Positions 8,004-16,295 of a DNA stretch of 64,000 nt are shown here, piece by piece (within the stretch, counting starts at the first letter, position 1; each line of letters starts with the position of its first letter). The translations under genes were made by a program, and so were the position numbers. The notes below the pieces were generated by a model that was not told the DNA's origin, ran no database searches, and was given only the letters and a program-made list of their open reading frames with translations. The DNA comes from SB11 sp965249955 (GTDB lineage: Bacteria > Bacteroidota > Bacteroidia > UBA8524): positions 2,418,001 through 2,482,000 of the forward strand of contig OZ252261.1 in the NCBI GenBank assembly GCA_965249955.1, read 5' to 3'.

Positions 8004-9515
8004 ATGGAGCGACAAGCGAAACCGATTTTTAAAACATACATACTTCCTGCGCTTTTAATAGCGTTGGCCTATTTTCCGTTATTTTATAAGTTGGATGTAC
8101 TGCCTTTGATGCAGTTTGACGAAGCCCGTGTAGCTATGAGTAGTTACGAGATGGCTGAAAACAATAATTACATTGTGGTGCACTACGCAGGTAAACCCGA
8201 TATGTGGAGTACTAAACCACCGCTAACCCACTGGGCACAAACTTTTTTTATTAAAACATTAGGTTTAAGCGTGCTTTCGGTGCGCCTGCCATCAGCCATT
8301 GCAGGTTTTCTTACTTGTGTGCTATTATGGTTTTTTTGCATCCGATACCTTAAAAATCATTGGTTGGCAGGTATAAGCATTATAGTATTGGTTACTTCGC
8401 TAGGTTTTGTGCAAAAACACGTTACCCGTACAGCCGATTACGATGCCATATTAGTATTGTTTACCACTGCATCGGCATTGGTTTGGTTTCTTTTTATCGA
8501 AACAAGTAATTACAAATACCTTAAATGGTTTTTTATACTGCTGGCCTTTGGCGTGCTTACCAAATCAGTAGCAGGGTTGTTTTTACTGCCCGGTTTGTTT
8601 TTGTTTAGCGTGATTAACTACAAATCGTTAGTATTTTTTAAATCGCCTAGAACTTACTTATACCTGTTGTATTTTCTTGTGCCTGTATTGGGTTATTATT
8701 TGTGGCGCGAAGCTATAAACCCTGGCTATATAAAAGCCGCTTGGTTTTGGGATATAGCCGGACGATATAAAGAACAACTTACAGGCGATAAACCAGAGTT
8801 TAGTTATTACCTGCGCCTTATCCGTACCGAACATTTTTTCCATTGGTTTTGGTATGCAGTAGCGGGTGCAGTATTAGGTTTTTTAATCCAAGATAAAAGG
8901 CACAGAAAATTCACCTTGTTTTTGCTGTGCGTATCCGTATGTTTTATAGTGGTCGTATCAAGCGCACGTACACAAATGTTGTGGTACGAGGCTCCTGTAT
9001 ACCCTTTTTTAGCATTATTGGCTGCAATGGCTTTGTATTGCCCTGTTTATTATATCTTAAAACTAACAAAAAAACAGTGGGTTGTTGTTTTTCCAATAGC
9101 AGCCATTTTGGTTATAGCCTATATACCCTATAAAAATGCTATTGGTAGGGTTAATCCCCCAACATTGCAACACGAATGGGAGTTTGAAGCATACAGCATA
9201 ACCAAATATCTGGTAAAGAGTTACCAAACCGATAAAAATATTGATGGGTATTATTGGTTAGAAAACGACGATTACAATCCTTATATAGATTTTTATGCTA
9301 GGATGTTTGAGAAAAACAAAGGGCAAACTATAACCGCCGTTACTCCGCAAAGACCTAGATTTTTTGAGGAAGGAGATAAAGTGATAGGCTTTTTAACGGA
9401 ACAAAAACAGCAGCTGGAAAGCTCCTACACTTTTGAGATAATTGATGAATACGAGGATTTTGTGAAAGTATATAAAATTACCGGACTTAAGCCTTCACCA
9501 ACTCAATCACAGTAA
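8004..9515 (+). CDS. membrane glycosyltransferase, GT39/ArnT-like
   Basis: A polytopic inner-membrane protein of 503 residues with about ten to twelve predicted helices. Near the N-terminus, MQFDEARVAMSSYEMAE contains the acidic DEAR motif of the PMT/ArnT superfamily. These enzymes transfer sugars from polyprenyl-phosphate donors on the periplasmic side. The long C-terminal tail after the last helix is periplasmic-like. Acceptor unknown: lipid A, a surface glycan or a protein are all possible. A polyprenol-phosphate glycosyltransferase elsewhere in the window could supply such a donor. Its end overlaps the convergent metallophosphoesterase by 29 bases. Confidence 0.85.
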   Translation: MERQAKPIFKTYILPALLIALAYFPLFYKLDVLPLMQFDEARVAMSSYEMAENNNYIVVHYAGKPDMWSTKPPLTHWAQTFFIKTLGLSVLSVRLPSAIAGFLTCVLLWFFCIRYLKNHWLAGISIIVLVTSLGFVQKHVTRTADYDAILVLFTTASALVWFLFIETSNYKYLKWFFILLAFGVLTKSVAGLFLLPGLFLFSVINYKSLVFFKSPRTYLYLLYFLVPVLGYYLWREAINPGYIKAAWFWDIAGRYKEQLTGDKPEFSYYLRLIRTEHFFHWFWYAVAGAVLGFLIQDKRHRKFTLFLLCVSVCFIVVVSSARTQMLWYEAPVYPFLALLAAMALYCPVYYILKLTKKQWVVVFPIAAILVIAYIPYKNAIGRVNPPTLQHEWEFEAYSITKYLVKSYQTDKNIDGYYWLENDDYNPYIDFYARMFEKNKGQTITAVTPQRPRFFEEGDKVIGFLTEQKQQLESSYTFEIIDEYEDFVKVYKITGLKPSPTQSQ

Positions 9516-10794
9516 TTTCTGGCAAAATACCTACACGGCCGGGGTAGCCTATATAGCCATAGCCACGGTTTACGTACAGATGTTGGTTGCCTTGCGTATA
9601 CAAACCTGCCCATTGTTTGTACATCCACTGCACAGGGCTAAATTTTATAAACTTATTCTCAATACCAAACTGCATACCGTGCGTATGGCCTGCCAGCATT
9701 AAATCAATATCCTTGTATTGAGGGCGCACCACTGCATCCCAATGCGATGGGTCGTGCGATAAAAGTATTTTATAAGGCGTTGCAGGCATACCCTTTTGCG
9801 CCTTTTCCATATCGCCATATTTAGGAAAACGGGCTTTACTACCCCAGTTTTCAACCCCAATAATACCCAGTTTTTGTCCTCTGCGGTCAAGCACCACGTG
9901 GTCGTTGTTTAGCAATTGCCAGTTAAGGTTTTTATGGTGCCCAAATAAGTCTTGCAAGTTTTGAGCCTTTTCTTCGGGACTTTTCCAGTTACGGGCATAG
10001 TCGCCATAATCATGATTACCTAGCGAAGAGTAGCTGCCCATAGGGGCTTTTATTGGCGAAAACACATCCAAATAATCATTCATTTCGTAAGCGTAGGTAT
10101 TCACCATATCGCCCGTAAAAAAGAATACATCGGGCTTTTCGTCCACAATCATTTTTACACCCTTGTATACTGCATCCTTGTCTACAAAAGAACCTGAGTG
10201 TATATCGCTTATTTGTACAATCTTCAATCCGTCAAAAGCCTCAGGCAAATTAGCCGAAGGCAATTTTATGCGGCGCACCTTGTAGTTGTGTGCATCGTAC
10301 AAAGCCCCTCGCGAGAAAAAGTATACCGGTGCAACCGCCATTATAGCCCCTGATTGATACAAGAATTGTTTGCGACTAAGCGTAGTGCCTTTTGGCATAT
10401 TTTCATCAGTTTCTTGGGCAATTGGTTCTTCAACAGGTAGCTGCACTTGTTCTTTATTGGGTAAAACTTTGCGCAGTAGCCATTGTAGACCGGCAAGAAT
10501 ATCATTAGCCAGAACAAAAAGTAAAAAAGTAATTTTAGTACCTATAACCGTTACCATAGTTCCGCTAACAATGGCACGAGGTAAACGGAAGCGTTCCAAC
10601 TCAGGAAAAAACAACAGCACCCCTACAGAAACAATGATGAGTACGCTCATTCCAAAAAAAACAATTTTAGAAGCACGTATATATTTAGGTAAATATTTTT
10701 TTGCTAAATCCCTTATTCCACGCCATGTGTAGGTATCTATAAGAAAAAAAAATACGAGTAGAAAGCCAATAACTTGGAGACGGAAAAGAAGCAT
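9487..10794 (-). CDS. membrane-anchored metallophosphoesterase (YaeI-like)
   Basis: 435 residues from the ATG at 10794. A start at 10806 is close, but the upstream open frame to 11169 runs antisense into proline dehydrogenase and is not credible. About four N-terminal membrane helices precede a calcineurin-like domain with all the metal motifs: ISDIHSGSF, FFTGDMVN, SLGNHDYGDY, LLSHDPSHWD and LAGHTHGMQFG. The catalytic domain is probably periplasmic, after a Tat-like ...LSRKQFLYQSG segment. Related proteins hydrolyse phosphoesters such as UDP-diacylglucosamine; the substrate here is not known. Confidence 0.88.
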   Translation of the reverse strand: MLLFRLQVIGFLLVFFFLIDTYTWRGIRDLAKKYLPKYIRASKIVFFGMSVLIIVSVGVLLFFPELERFRLPRAIVSGTMVTVIGTKITFLLFVLANDILAGLQWLLRKVLPNKEQVQLPVEEPIAQETDENMPKGTTLSRKQFLYQSGAIMAVAPVYFFSRGALYDAHNYKVRRIKLPSANLPEAFDGLKIVQISDIHSGSFVDKDAVYKGVKMIVDEKPDVFFFTGDMVNTYAYEMNDYLDVFSPIKAPMGSYSSLGNHDYGDYARNWKSPEEKAQNLQDLFGHHKNLNWQLLNNDHVVLDRRGQKLGIIGVENWGSKARFPKYGDMEKAQKGMPATPYKILLSHDPSHWDAVVRPQYKDIDLMLAGHTHGMQFGIENKFIKFSPVQWMYKQWAGLYTQGNQHLYVNRGYGYIGYPGRVGILPEITVIELVKA

Positions 10795-10888
10795 GTTTGT
10801 TTGCATGTAGCGGATAATTACTTTTGCAGCGTTGGTATAAAAACAAATTAACAGCAAAAAGGTTGCCAACACAGTACAAAAACTATAT

Positions 10889-12073
10889 ATGAGTACAAAG
10901 CCTCTTCCGTTTTCGTTCGACGATACTGAGATAGCATTTAAGCTAAAAAGCAATGCCGAACTAAAAAAAGCCCACTTGCTATTTAGGCTATTTGCCTTTA
11001 AGTGGCTTATTGCCCTTGGACCTGCATTGGCAAACATAGCTTTTACCTTGCGTTTACCTATTAAAGGTATTATCAAAAACACTCTTTTTGCACAGTTTTG
11101 TGGTGGCGAAACCATAAACGAGTGCCAACCCACCTCGCAACAGTTGTGGCAGGGTAAAGTAAGTACCATATTAGATTACTCAGTAGAAGGTTCTGACGAT
11201 GAAGCTTCTTTAGATACCACAAAAAGCGAAATTATACAAACTATTAACGAAGCCGCTACGCATGATTATATATGCTTTAGCGTTTTTAAAATTACCGGTA
11301 TAGCCCGTTTTGCTTTGTTAGAAAAAATGAATGCAGACAAAGCCCTGTCGCCTGACGAAGTGGCAGAAAAACAACGTGTTGAAAGTAGGTTTGATGCCAT
11401 TTGTCGGCACGCTTACCAAAAAGGCGTATGTGTATTGATAGATGCCGAAGAAAGCTGGATACAGGATGCTATTGACCATTTGGCTACCCAAGCCATGCAC
11501 AAATACAACAAAGAAAAAGTTGTTGTATACAATACCTTGCAAATGTACAGGCACGACCGTATTGCCTTTTTAAAGAAAAGCATAGCTGAAGCCGAAAGCA
11601 ATAATTACCACGTTGGTTTTAAATTAGTACGCGGTGCTTATATGGAAAAAGAGCGTAAACGTGCCAAAGAAAACAACTATACATCGCCAATACAGCCCGA
11701 TAAAGCCGCAGCTGATAGGGATTATAATCTTGCTCTTGAAATTTGTGTGCAGAATATAGACCGTGTGAGCATTTGCGCAGGCACACACAACGAGCAGAGT
11801 AGCGAATACCTTGCACAATTAATGCAAGTTAAAGGCATACAAAACAACGACACTAGAGTATATTTTAGTCAGCTGCTAGGCATGAGCGACCATATTAGCT
11901 TTAACCTTGCCAATGCAGGCTATAATGTGGCAAAATATGTTCCTTATGGCCCTGTGCGTGCCGTATTGCCCTACCTTACCCGCCGTGCACAAGAAAACTC
12001 ATCAGTAGCAGGGCAGGCCAGCCGCGAATTGCGCTTGATTGAAACCGAACTGAAACGCAGGAAGCTGGATTAA
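10889..12073 (+). CDS. proline dehydrogenase
   Basis: FAD-dependent first step of proline catabolism, giving delta-1-pyrroline-5-carboxylate and feeding electrons to quinone. At 394 residues it is the stand-alone enzyme, not the bifunctional PutA. Barrel motifs visible: FSVFKITG, GVCVLIDAEESWIQDAID, VVVYNTLQMYRHDR, GFKLVRGAYMEKERKRA, CAGTHNEQSSEYL, and the C-terminal YVPYGPVRAVLPYLTRRAQENSS substrate-binding helix (Arg-Arg pair). Divergent from the metallophosphoesterase with about 95 bases between starts. No P5C dehydrogenase gene is adjacent. Confidence 0.93.
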   Translation: MSTKPLPFSFDDTEIAFKLKSNAELKKAHLLFRLFAFKWLIALGPALANIAFTLRLPIKGIIKNTLFAQFCGGETINECQPTSQQLWQGKVSTILDYSVEGSDDEASLDTTKSEIIQTINEAATHDYICFSVFKITGIARFALLEKMNADKALSPDEVAEKQRVESRFDAICRHAYQKGVCVLIDAEESWIQDAIDHLATQAMHKYNKEKVVVYNTLQMYRHDRIAFLKKSIAEAESNNYHVGFKLVRGAYMEKERKRAKENNYTSPIQPDKAAADRDYNLALEICVQNIDRVSICAGTHNEQSSEYLAQLMQVKGIQNNDTRVYFSQLLGMSDHISFNLANAGYNVAKYVPYGPVRAVLPYLTRRAQENSSVAGQASRELRLIETELKRRKLD

Positions 12074-12532
12074 TCCGTGTAGCGTTCAATGCTACAAGTC
12101 TCCATTTATTTTCTTTTTCTTAAAACCTGTTATTGTTTTACAGGCATTGAAAAAATTTGATTCTGTTAAAAACAATAACAGTACTTATTTGTTCTATATA
12201 GTAGAATTACAACTAATTAGAAAAGAAACATTGCTTGTAATCAATTAGCATTTTCTGGATACAAACGAAATATGCAGCTTTAAAAAGGTGTTTTATTAAG
12301 ACTTAAAGGCACAGCTTATTTCATCCCCAAATAACACTTTATTTGGATGATTTTTATTGTTTTAAGTTTCATTATAGCTACATACAGGCTATTATGAAAA
12401 ATGCTACTGATATTGATTATAGAGGCATTTAAATTAGTGTCATAAGCAAGAACACCTTACTTAAACACACCTATCAATAAAAACACTTGATAGGCAAAAG
12501 ATTAAACTTTAACACTAAAAACAACAATCATT
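12074..12532. other. 459-bp intergenic region with hairpins upstream of csbD
   Basis: No open reading frame of note. It holds a short GTAGC/GCTAC hairpin just after the proline dehydrogenase stop, and a terminator-like stem (CCAAATAA at 12327-12334, TTATTTGG at 12339-12346) followed by TTTTTATTGTTTT. A perfect 8-bp inverted repeat (CCTATCAA 12470-12477, TTGATAGG 12487-12494) lies 38 nt before the csbD ATG. The stem with its U-tract would be a natural 3' end for a small RNA or a long proline dehydrogenase transcript. Confidence 0.5.
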
Positions 12533-12724
12533 ATGAGTTCAACATCTGACAAAATCAAAGGAAACTGGAATGTAATCAAAGGTAAAGTAAAATCTAAATA
12601 CGGTGAACTTACTGAAGACGATTTAACCTACATTGAAGGTAAAGAAGAAGAATTGCTGGGGCGTATTCAAAAACGCACCGGTAAAGCAAAAGATGAAATT
12701 AAAAGTTTTATCGATTCACTATAA
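12533..12724 (+). CDS. CsbD-family stress protein
   Basis: 63 residues, the normal size of the family. Sequence features: the SDKIKGNWNVIKGKVKSKYGELTEDDL N-terminus and the EGKEEELLGRIQKRTGKAKDEI second half, both typical of CsbD. These are abundant, highly charged, probably disordered or helical cytoplasmic proteins induced by general stress in other bacteria; the biochemical role is unknown. Monocistronic: a long leader lies upstream and a 20-bp terminator stem follows. The inverted repeat in the leader is a candidate control element. Confidence 0.9.
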   Translation: MSSTSDKIKGNWNVIKGKVKSKYGELTEDDLTYIEGKEEELLGRIQKRTGKAKDEIKSFIDSL

Positions 12725-12751
12725 CAAACCGCAAAGATTCTTAAAGGCAAT

Positions 12752-12799
12752 AAAAACTCTTTTTACTTGAAATTTTTCAAGTAAAAAGAGTTTTTCATT
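12752..12799 (+). terminator. terminator after csbD
   Basis: A perfect 20-bp stem: left arm 12752-12771, ATTT loop, right arm 12776-12795, beginning AAAAACTC and ending GAGTTTTT. T-rich ends on both strands make it potentially bidirectional. Confidence 0.92.
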
Positions 12800-12890
12800 T
12801 GTGCACTCAATAGTATATCATCGTGTAGAATTAAAAAATTAACCCTTAACTTGCAACTTCTTTTACAAAAGCAATTTCAACGCTAACAGA

Positions 12891-13574
12891 ATGAATAACA
12901 CTTATAACTTGCCAGAGTATAACAGCGTGCGCAATCAACTTGTATTTTCAGAATACGGTAGAAATGTGCAACGATTGGTAGAATACTTAGGTACTATTGA
13001 AGATAAAGAAGAGCGCAACCGCAAAGCAAATACCGTTATAGCTATTATGGGCAACCTAAACCCCCATTTGCGCGATACTGCCGATTACAAGCACAAACTT
13101 TGGGATCATTTGTTTGCTATGTCAAACTTTACCCTTGATGTAGACTCACCCTATCCCATACCCACACCCGAAACCATAAACAAAAAGCCTGAAACAGTAG
13201 CTTATTTGGGCAACCATATCAAATTTCGTTTCTACGGCCGCAATGTACAATCGATGGTGAAAGAAGCTGCCGATATGGAAGAAGGTGAAGAAAAGCAATA
13301 CTTCATCAACATGATAGCCTCGTTTATGCGCAACAGCAGCAAAAACTGGAACGATGAAAACCTATCGCCCGAAGCAATTGCACAACACATAGAAGTATTA
13401 TCAGAAGGAAGATTAAAAATTAATCCTGCTGAGCTTACCCTTAGCGAAGTAGCAAGGTATAACACCAATAACTATCGCCCTAACAATAACCGCAACCAGC
13501 GTAATCAGGGCAACAATCGCAACTTCCGCAACAACAACCGTAATCCAAAGCAACAACGCCGCAATAAATACTAA
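12891..13574 (+). CDS. DUF4290 protein upstream of murA
   Basis: 227 residues, starting NLPEYNSVRNQLVFSEYGRNVQRLVEY. Two similar segments both contain an (F/Y)YGRNVQ motif (near residues 23 and 117), suggesting an internal duplication. The C-terminal 40 residues are a low-complexity Asn/Arg tail (NYRPNNNRNQRNQGNNRN-like), probably disordered and possibly nucleic-acid-binding. DUF4290 is a Bacteroidota family of unknown function that commonly precedes murA; here murA begins 9 bases after the stop, so the two are an operon. Confidence 0.88.
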   Translation: MNNTYNLPEYNSVRNQLVFSEYGRNVQRLVEYLGTIEDKEERNRKANTVIAIMGNLNPHLRDTADYKHKLWDHLFAMSNFTLDVDSPYPIPTPETINKKPETVAYLGNHIKFRFYGRNVQSMVKEAADMEEGEEKQYFINMIASFMRNSSKNWNDENLSPEAIAQHIEVLSEGRLKINPAELTLSEVARYNTNNYRPNNNRNQRNQGNNRNFRNNNRNPKQQRRNKY

Positions 13575-13583
13575 TACAGCCCA

Positions 13584-14900
13584 ATGGCATATTTTAAAAT
13601 AAACGGTGGAAAAAAACTGCAAGGCGAGCTAACCCCGCAAGGGGCAAAAAACGAAACCCTGCAAATATTATCGGCAGTATTGCTAACACCTGAAAAGGTA
13701 ACCATACACAACATACCCGCCATACGCGATGTATTAAAGCTGATAGAGCTTTTGGGTGATATGGGTGTGAAAGTAGAAAAACTAAGCACCAACAGCTACA
13801 CCTTTGAAGCCAAAGATGTAAACCTAGACTATTTGCGTAGCGATGATTTTCGTAAAAAAGGTAGTGGTTTGCGTGGTTCAATAATGGTAGTAGGGCCATT
13901 ACTAGCTCGTTTTGGCCAAGGCTATATGCCCAAACCCGGTGGCGATAAAATAGGCCGTCGTAGGTTAGATACTCACTTTTTGGGTTTTGAAAAACTAGGC
14001 GCAGTAACCACAATAGAAAAAGACGAACACGGTAACTCAGTCTTTAGCCTTACAGCAAAACAACTTACAGGTACCTATATACTTTTAGATGAGCCTTCGG
14101 TAACGGGCACTGCCAATATTATTATGGCAGCCGTAATGGCAAAAGGAACAACTACCATATACAATGCCGCTTGCGAGCCCTACATACAGCAACTAAGCCG
14201 TATGCTAAACAGCATGGGAGCAAAAATAAGTGGCTATGGTTCAAACCTAATTACCATTGAAGGAGTAGAATATTTGGGCGGGTGTACACACACCATGTTG
14301 CCCGATATGATAGAAGTAGGCAGCTTTATAGGTCTTGCCGCCATGACCCAGTCAGAAATCACCATAAAAAATGCTGGCATAGCCCACTTAGGTGTTATAC
14401 CCGGTGTTTTTGGCAGGTTGGGTATACAAATGGAGTTTAGAGGCGATGATATATACATCCCCGCACAAGAAAAATATAGGATAGACACCTTTATGGATGG
14501 CTCTATACTTACCATTGCCGATGGCCCTTGGCCGTTGTTTACCCCCGACCTTATAAGCATAATGTTGGTAGTGGCTACACAAGCCGAAGGCAATGTGCTG
14601 ATACACCAAAAAATGTTTGAAAGCAGGTTGTTTTTTGTAGATAACCTTATTGATATGGGTGCACAAATAATACTTTGCGACCCGCACCGTGCCAACGTAA
14701 TGGGGCTAAACCGCCGTTCGCCATTACGTGCCATCACCATGTCGTCTCCCGATATACGCGCGGGGGTGTCGCTATTAATAGCTGCCCTTAGTGCAAATGG
14801 AACAAGTACTATACACAATATTGAACAAATAGACCGTGGGTACGAACGTATTGACGAACGCCTGATAGCCCTAGGTGCTGATATTACTAGGTACGAGTAA
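13584..14900 (+). CDS. murA: UDP-N-acetylglucosamine 1-carboxyvinyltransferase
   Basis: First committed step of peptidoglycan synthesis: transfer of enolpyruvate from PEP to UDP-GlcNAc in the cytoplasm. 438 residues, a two-domain inside-out barrel. Lys22-Asn23 (PQGAKNETLQIL) are the catalytic/substrate pair. The mobile loop reads GYMPKPGGDKIGRRRLDTH, so the residue equivalent to Cys115 of E. coli MurA is Asp121. Cys-to-Asp enzymes are active and resist the covalent inhibitor fosfomycin. RAGVSLLIAALSANGTS and the C-terminal RGYERIDERLIALGA are typical. Second gene of the DUF4290-murA operon. Confidence 0.96.
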   Translation: MAYFKINGGKKLQGELTPQGAKNETLQILSAVLLTPEKVTIHNIPAIRDVLKLIELLGDMGVKVEKLSTNSYTFEAKDVNLDYLRSDDFRKKGSGLRGSIMVVGPLLARFGQGYMPKPGGDKIGRRRLDTHFLGFEKLGAVTTIEKDEHGNSVFSLTAKQLTGTYILLDEPSVTGTANIIMAAVMAKGTTTIYNAACEPYIQQLSRMLNSMGAKISGYGSNLITIEGVEYLGGCTHTMLPDMIEVGSFIGLAAMTQSEITIKNAGIAHLGVIPGVFGRLGIQMEFRGDDIYIPAQEKYRIDTFMDGSILTIADGPWPLFTPDLISIMLVVATQAEGNVLIHQKMFESRLFFVDNLIDMGAQIILCDPHRANVMGLNRRSPLRAITMSSPDIRAGVSLLIAALSANGTSTIHNIEQIDRGYERIDERLIALGADITRYE

Positions 14901-14954
14901 AAAATATAGACTAAATAACTAAAACGGAATCATTTTTGATTTTAGTTAAAGCAA

Positions 14955-15530
14955 ATGGATACAAAGACCATGAAAAAATATGCACTTTATGCCCTGCCAC
15001 TTGTTTTAGTAATAAGTATAGGTGTGGGTTTAGCCGTTGATGTAAGACAAGATATAGAGGCAAGTGTTGCAGCACCCGTTAAACAAGGTCAGCCTAAAGT
15101 AGGAGATATAGCTCCCGAAATTGCACAGCCCAATTTGGATGGTGATACAATAACACTATCATCGCTTAGAGGAAAAATAGTTTTGGTTGATTTTTGGGCA
15201 AGTTGGTGCAAACCCTGCCGCGAAGAGAATAAAAATCTAGTAAAAACATACAACCGTTTTAAAAACGCAGGCTTTAAAAACGCCTCAGAATTTACAGTAT
15301 ACAGCGTTTCGCTAGATCAACACAAAAGCAACTGGGAAGGAGCTATTGAAAAAGACAGGTTAGCTTGGGATTACCATGTATCCGACCTTAAAAAATGGTA
15401 TTCTGCTGCCGCTGCTGAGTATGGAGTAGAATCTATCCCCATGAATTTTTTATTGGATGAAAAAGGTAGAGTAGTAGGTAAAAACCTTCGCGGTAAAGAG
15501 TTGGATAGAGCACTTGAAAAACTTCAATAA
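14955..15530 (+). CDS. TlpA/ResA-like thioredoxin-fold protein
   Basis: 191 residues; ATG at 14955, with a second Met five codons in. An N-terminal hydrophobic segment (about residues 8-28) anchors or exports the protein, so the domain faces the periplasm. The thioredoxin domain begins at VGDIAPEIAQPNLDGDTITLSSLRGK and has the redox motif WASWCKPC (Cys85, Cys88). The cis-Pro loop is SIPMNFLLDEKGRVVG. Probable disulfide reductase or peroxiredoxin-like role in the envelope. A 9-bp inverted repeat (TAACTAAAA/TTTTAGTTA, 14916-14948) lies just before the start. Confidence 0.87.
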   Translation: MDTKTMKKYALYALPLVLVISIGVGLAVDVRQDIEASVAAPVKQGQPKVGDIAPEIAQPNLDGDTITLSSLRGKIVLVDFWASWCKPCREENKNLVKTYNRFKNAGFKNASEFTVYSVSLDQHKSNWEGAIEKDRLAWDYHVSDLKKWYSAAAAEYGVESIPMNFLLDEKGRVVGKNLRGKELDRALEKLQ

Positions 15531-15559
15531 GAGCAACAATACATAAAACGTATAGAATG

Positions 15560-15588
15560 AAAAAACGGCTGTTTGGCCGTTTTTTTTT
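15560..15588 (+). terminator. terminator after the TlpA-like gene
   Basis: Stem AAAAAACGGC (15560-15569) with GCCGTTTTTT (15576-15585), loop TGTTTG, followed by further T residues. It lies 30 nt after the stop codon. Confidence 0.9.
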
Positions 15589-15615
15589 GCCCTTGAGGGA
15601 TTAAAAGACTGTCAA

Positions 15616-15647
15616 TTTGGCAAAAAAGCCCTTTGGCAGTAATATTG
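15616..15647 (+). promoter_or_regulatory. candidate promoter of grpE-dnaJ
   Basis: TTTG (15616-15619) and TAATATTG (15640-15647) are separated by 20 nt. This fits the Bacteroidota -33/-7 pattern with one mismatch in the -7 box. No CIRCE operator is visible nearby. Confidence 0.5.
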
Positions 15648-15725
15648 CAAAATGGGCAAGTACCATAACAGTTGAAAAAATCAAGATTTAATACATTAAC
15701 CGGAAAATTATTTGGCAGGAAAGCT

Positions 15726-16295
15726 ATGACTAATAACGAACCGAACGGAACCGAAAAAATGGAAAACGGAGAGGCCACAGATGCAACCGTAGATGAAACT
15801 ACAACAACTGTTGATGAAAAGGTGGAGGAAACAAAACCTGAACTATCAGCAGAAGAAAAACTAAAAGCCGAAGTGGCAGAGTTGAACGATAAATACTTAC
15901 GCCTGTATAGCGAGTTTGATAACATGAAACGTCGCAATGCCAAAGAGCGTATAGAGCTTGTGCAAACCGCAGGTAAAGATATATTACTATCGCTATTGCC
16001 CGTTGCCGATGATTTTGAGCGAGCAATGAAATCAATAGAAGCGGGTGCGGATGTTGAAGCGGTGAAAGAAGGTGTAGCCTTAATACACAATAAATTTGTG
16101 AATGTGCTAACCCAAAAAGGTTTGAAAGCAGTAGAAGCAACAGGCAAAGAGTTTGATTTAGATTATCACGAGGCTATAACAAAAATACCGGCACCTACCG
16201 AAGATTTGAAGGGTAAAGTGGTAGACGAAGTAGAAAAAGGCTATACCTTGCACGATAAGGTGATAAGGTTTGCAAAAGTAGTAGTAGGAGAATAA
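15726..16295 (+). CDS. grpE: nucleotide exchange factor GrpE
   Basis: Co-chaperone that speeds ADP release from DnaK. 189 residues from the ATG at 15726; an in-frame TTG at 15672 would add 18 basic residues and cannot be excluded, as it lies about 25 nt after the putative -7 box. An acidic, disordered N-terminus precedes the long helix (AEEKLKAEVAELNDKYLRLYSEF) and the conserved DNMKRRNAKERIE. The C-terminal beta domain includes EAITKIPAPTEDLKGKVVDEVEKGYTLHDKVIRFAKVVVG. The stop overlaps the dnaJ ATG by one base (TAATG), so translation is coupled. Confidence 0.95.
   Translation: MTNNEPNGTEKMENGEATDATVDETTTTVDEKVEETKPELSAEEKLKAEVAELNDKYLRLYSEFDNMKRRNAKERIELVQTAGKDILLSLLPVADDFERAMKSIEAGADVEAVKEGVALIHNKFVNVLTQKGLKAVEATGKEFDLDYHEAITKIPAPTEDLKGKVVDEVEKGYTLHDKVIRFAKVVVGE

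Noticed and set aside
10795..11169. N-terminal extension of the metallophosphoesterase frame
   Set aside because: It runs antisense through the start of proline dehydrogenase and is unlike the family. The ATG at 10794 gives a normal start.
14234..14818. 194-codon antisense frame inside murA
   Set aside because: Fully inside a well-supported gene, with no family motif and shadow-like composition.
15524..16147. 207-codon antisense frame over grpE, Ser/Phe-rich
   Set aside because: Mirror of the acidic GrpE N-terminus; low complexity and no start signal.
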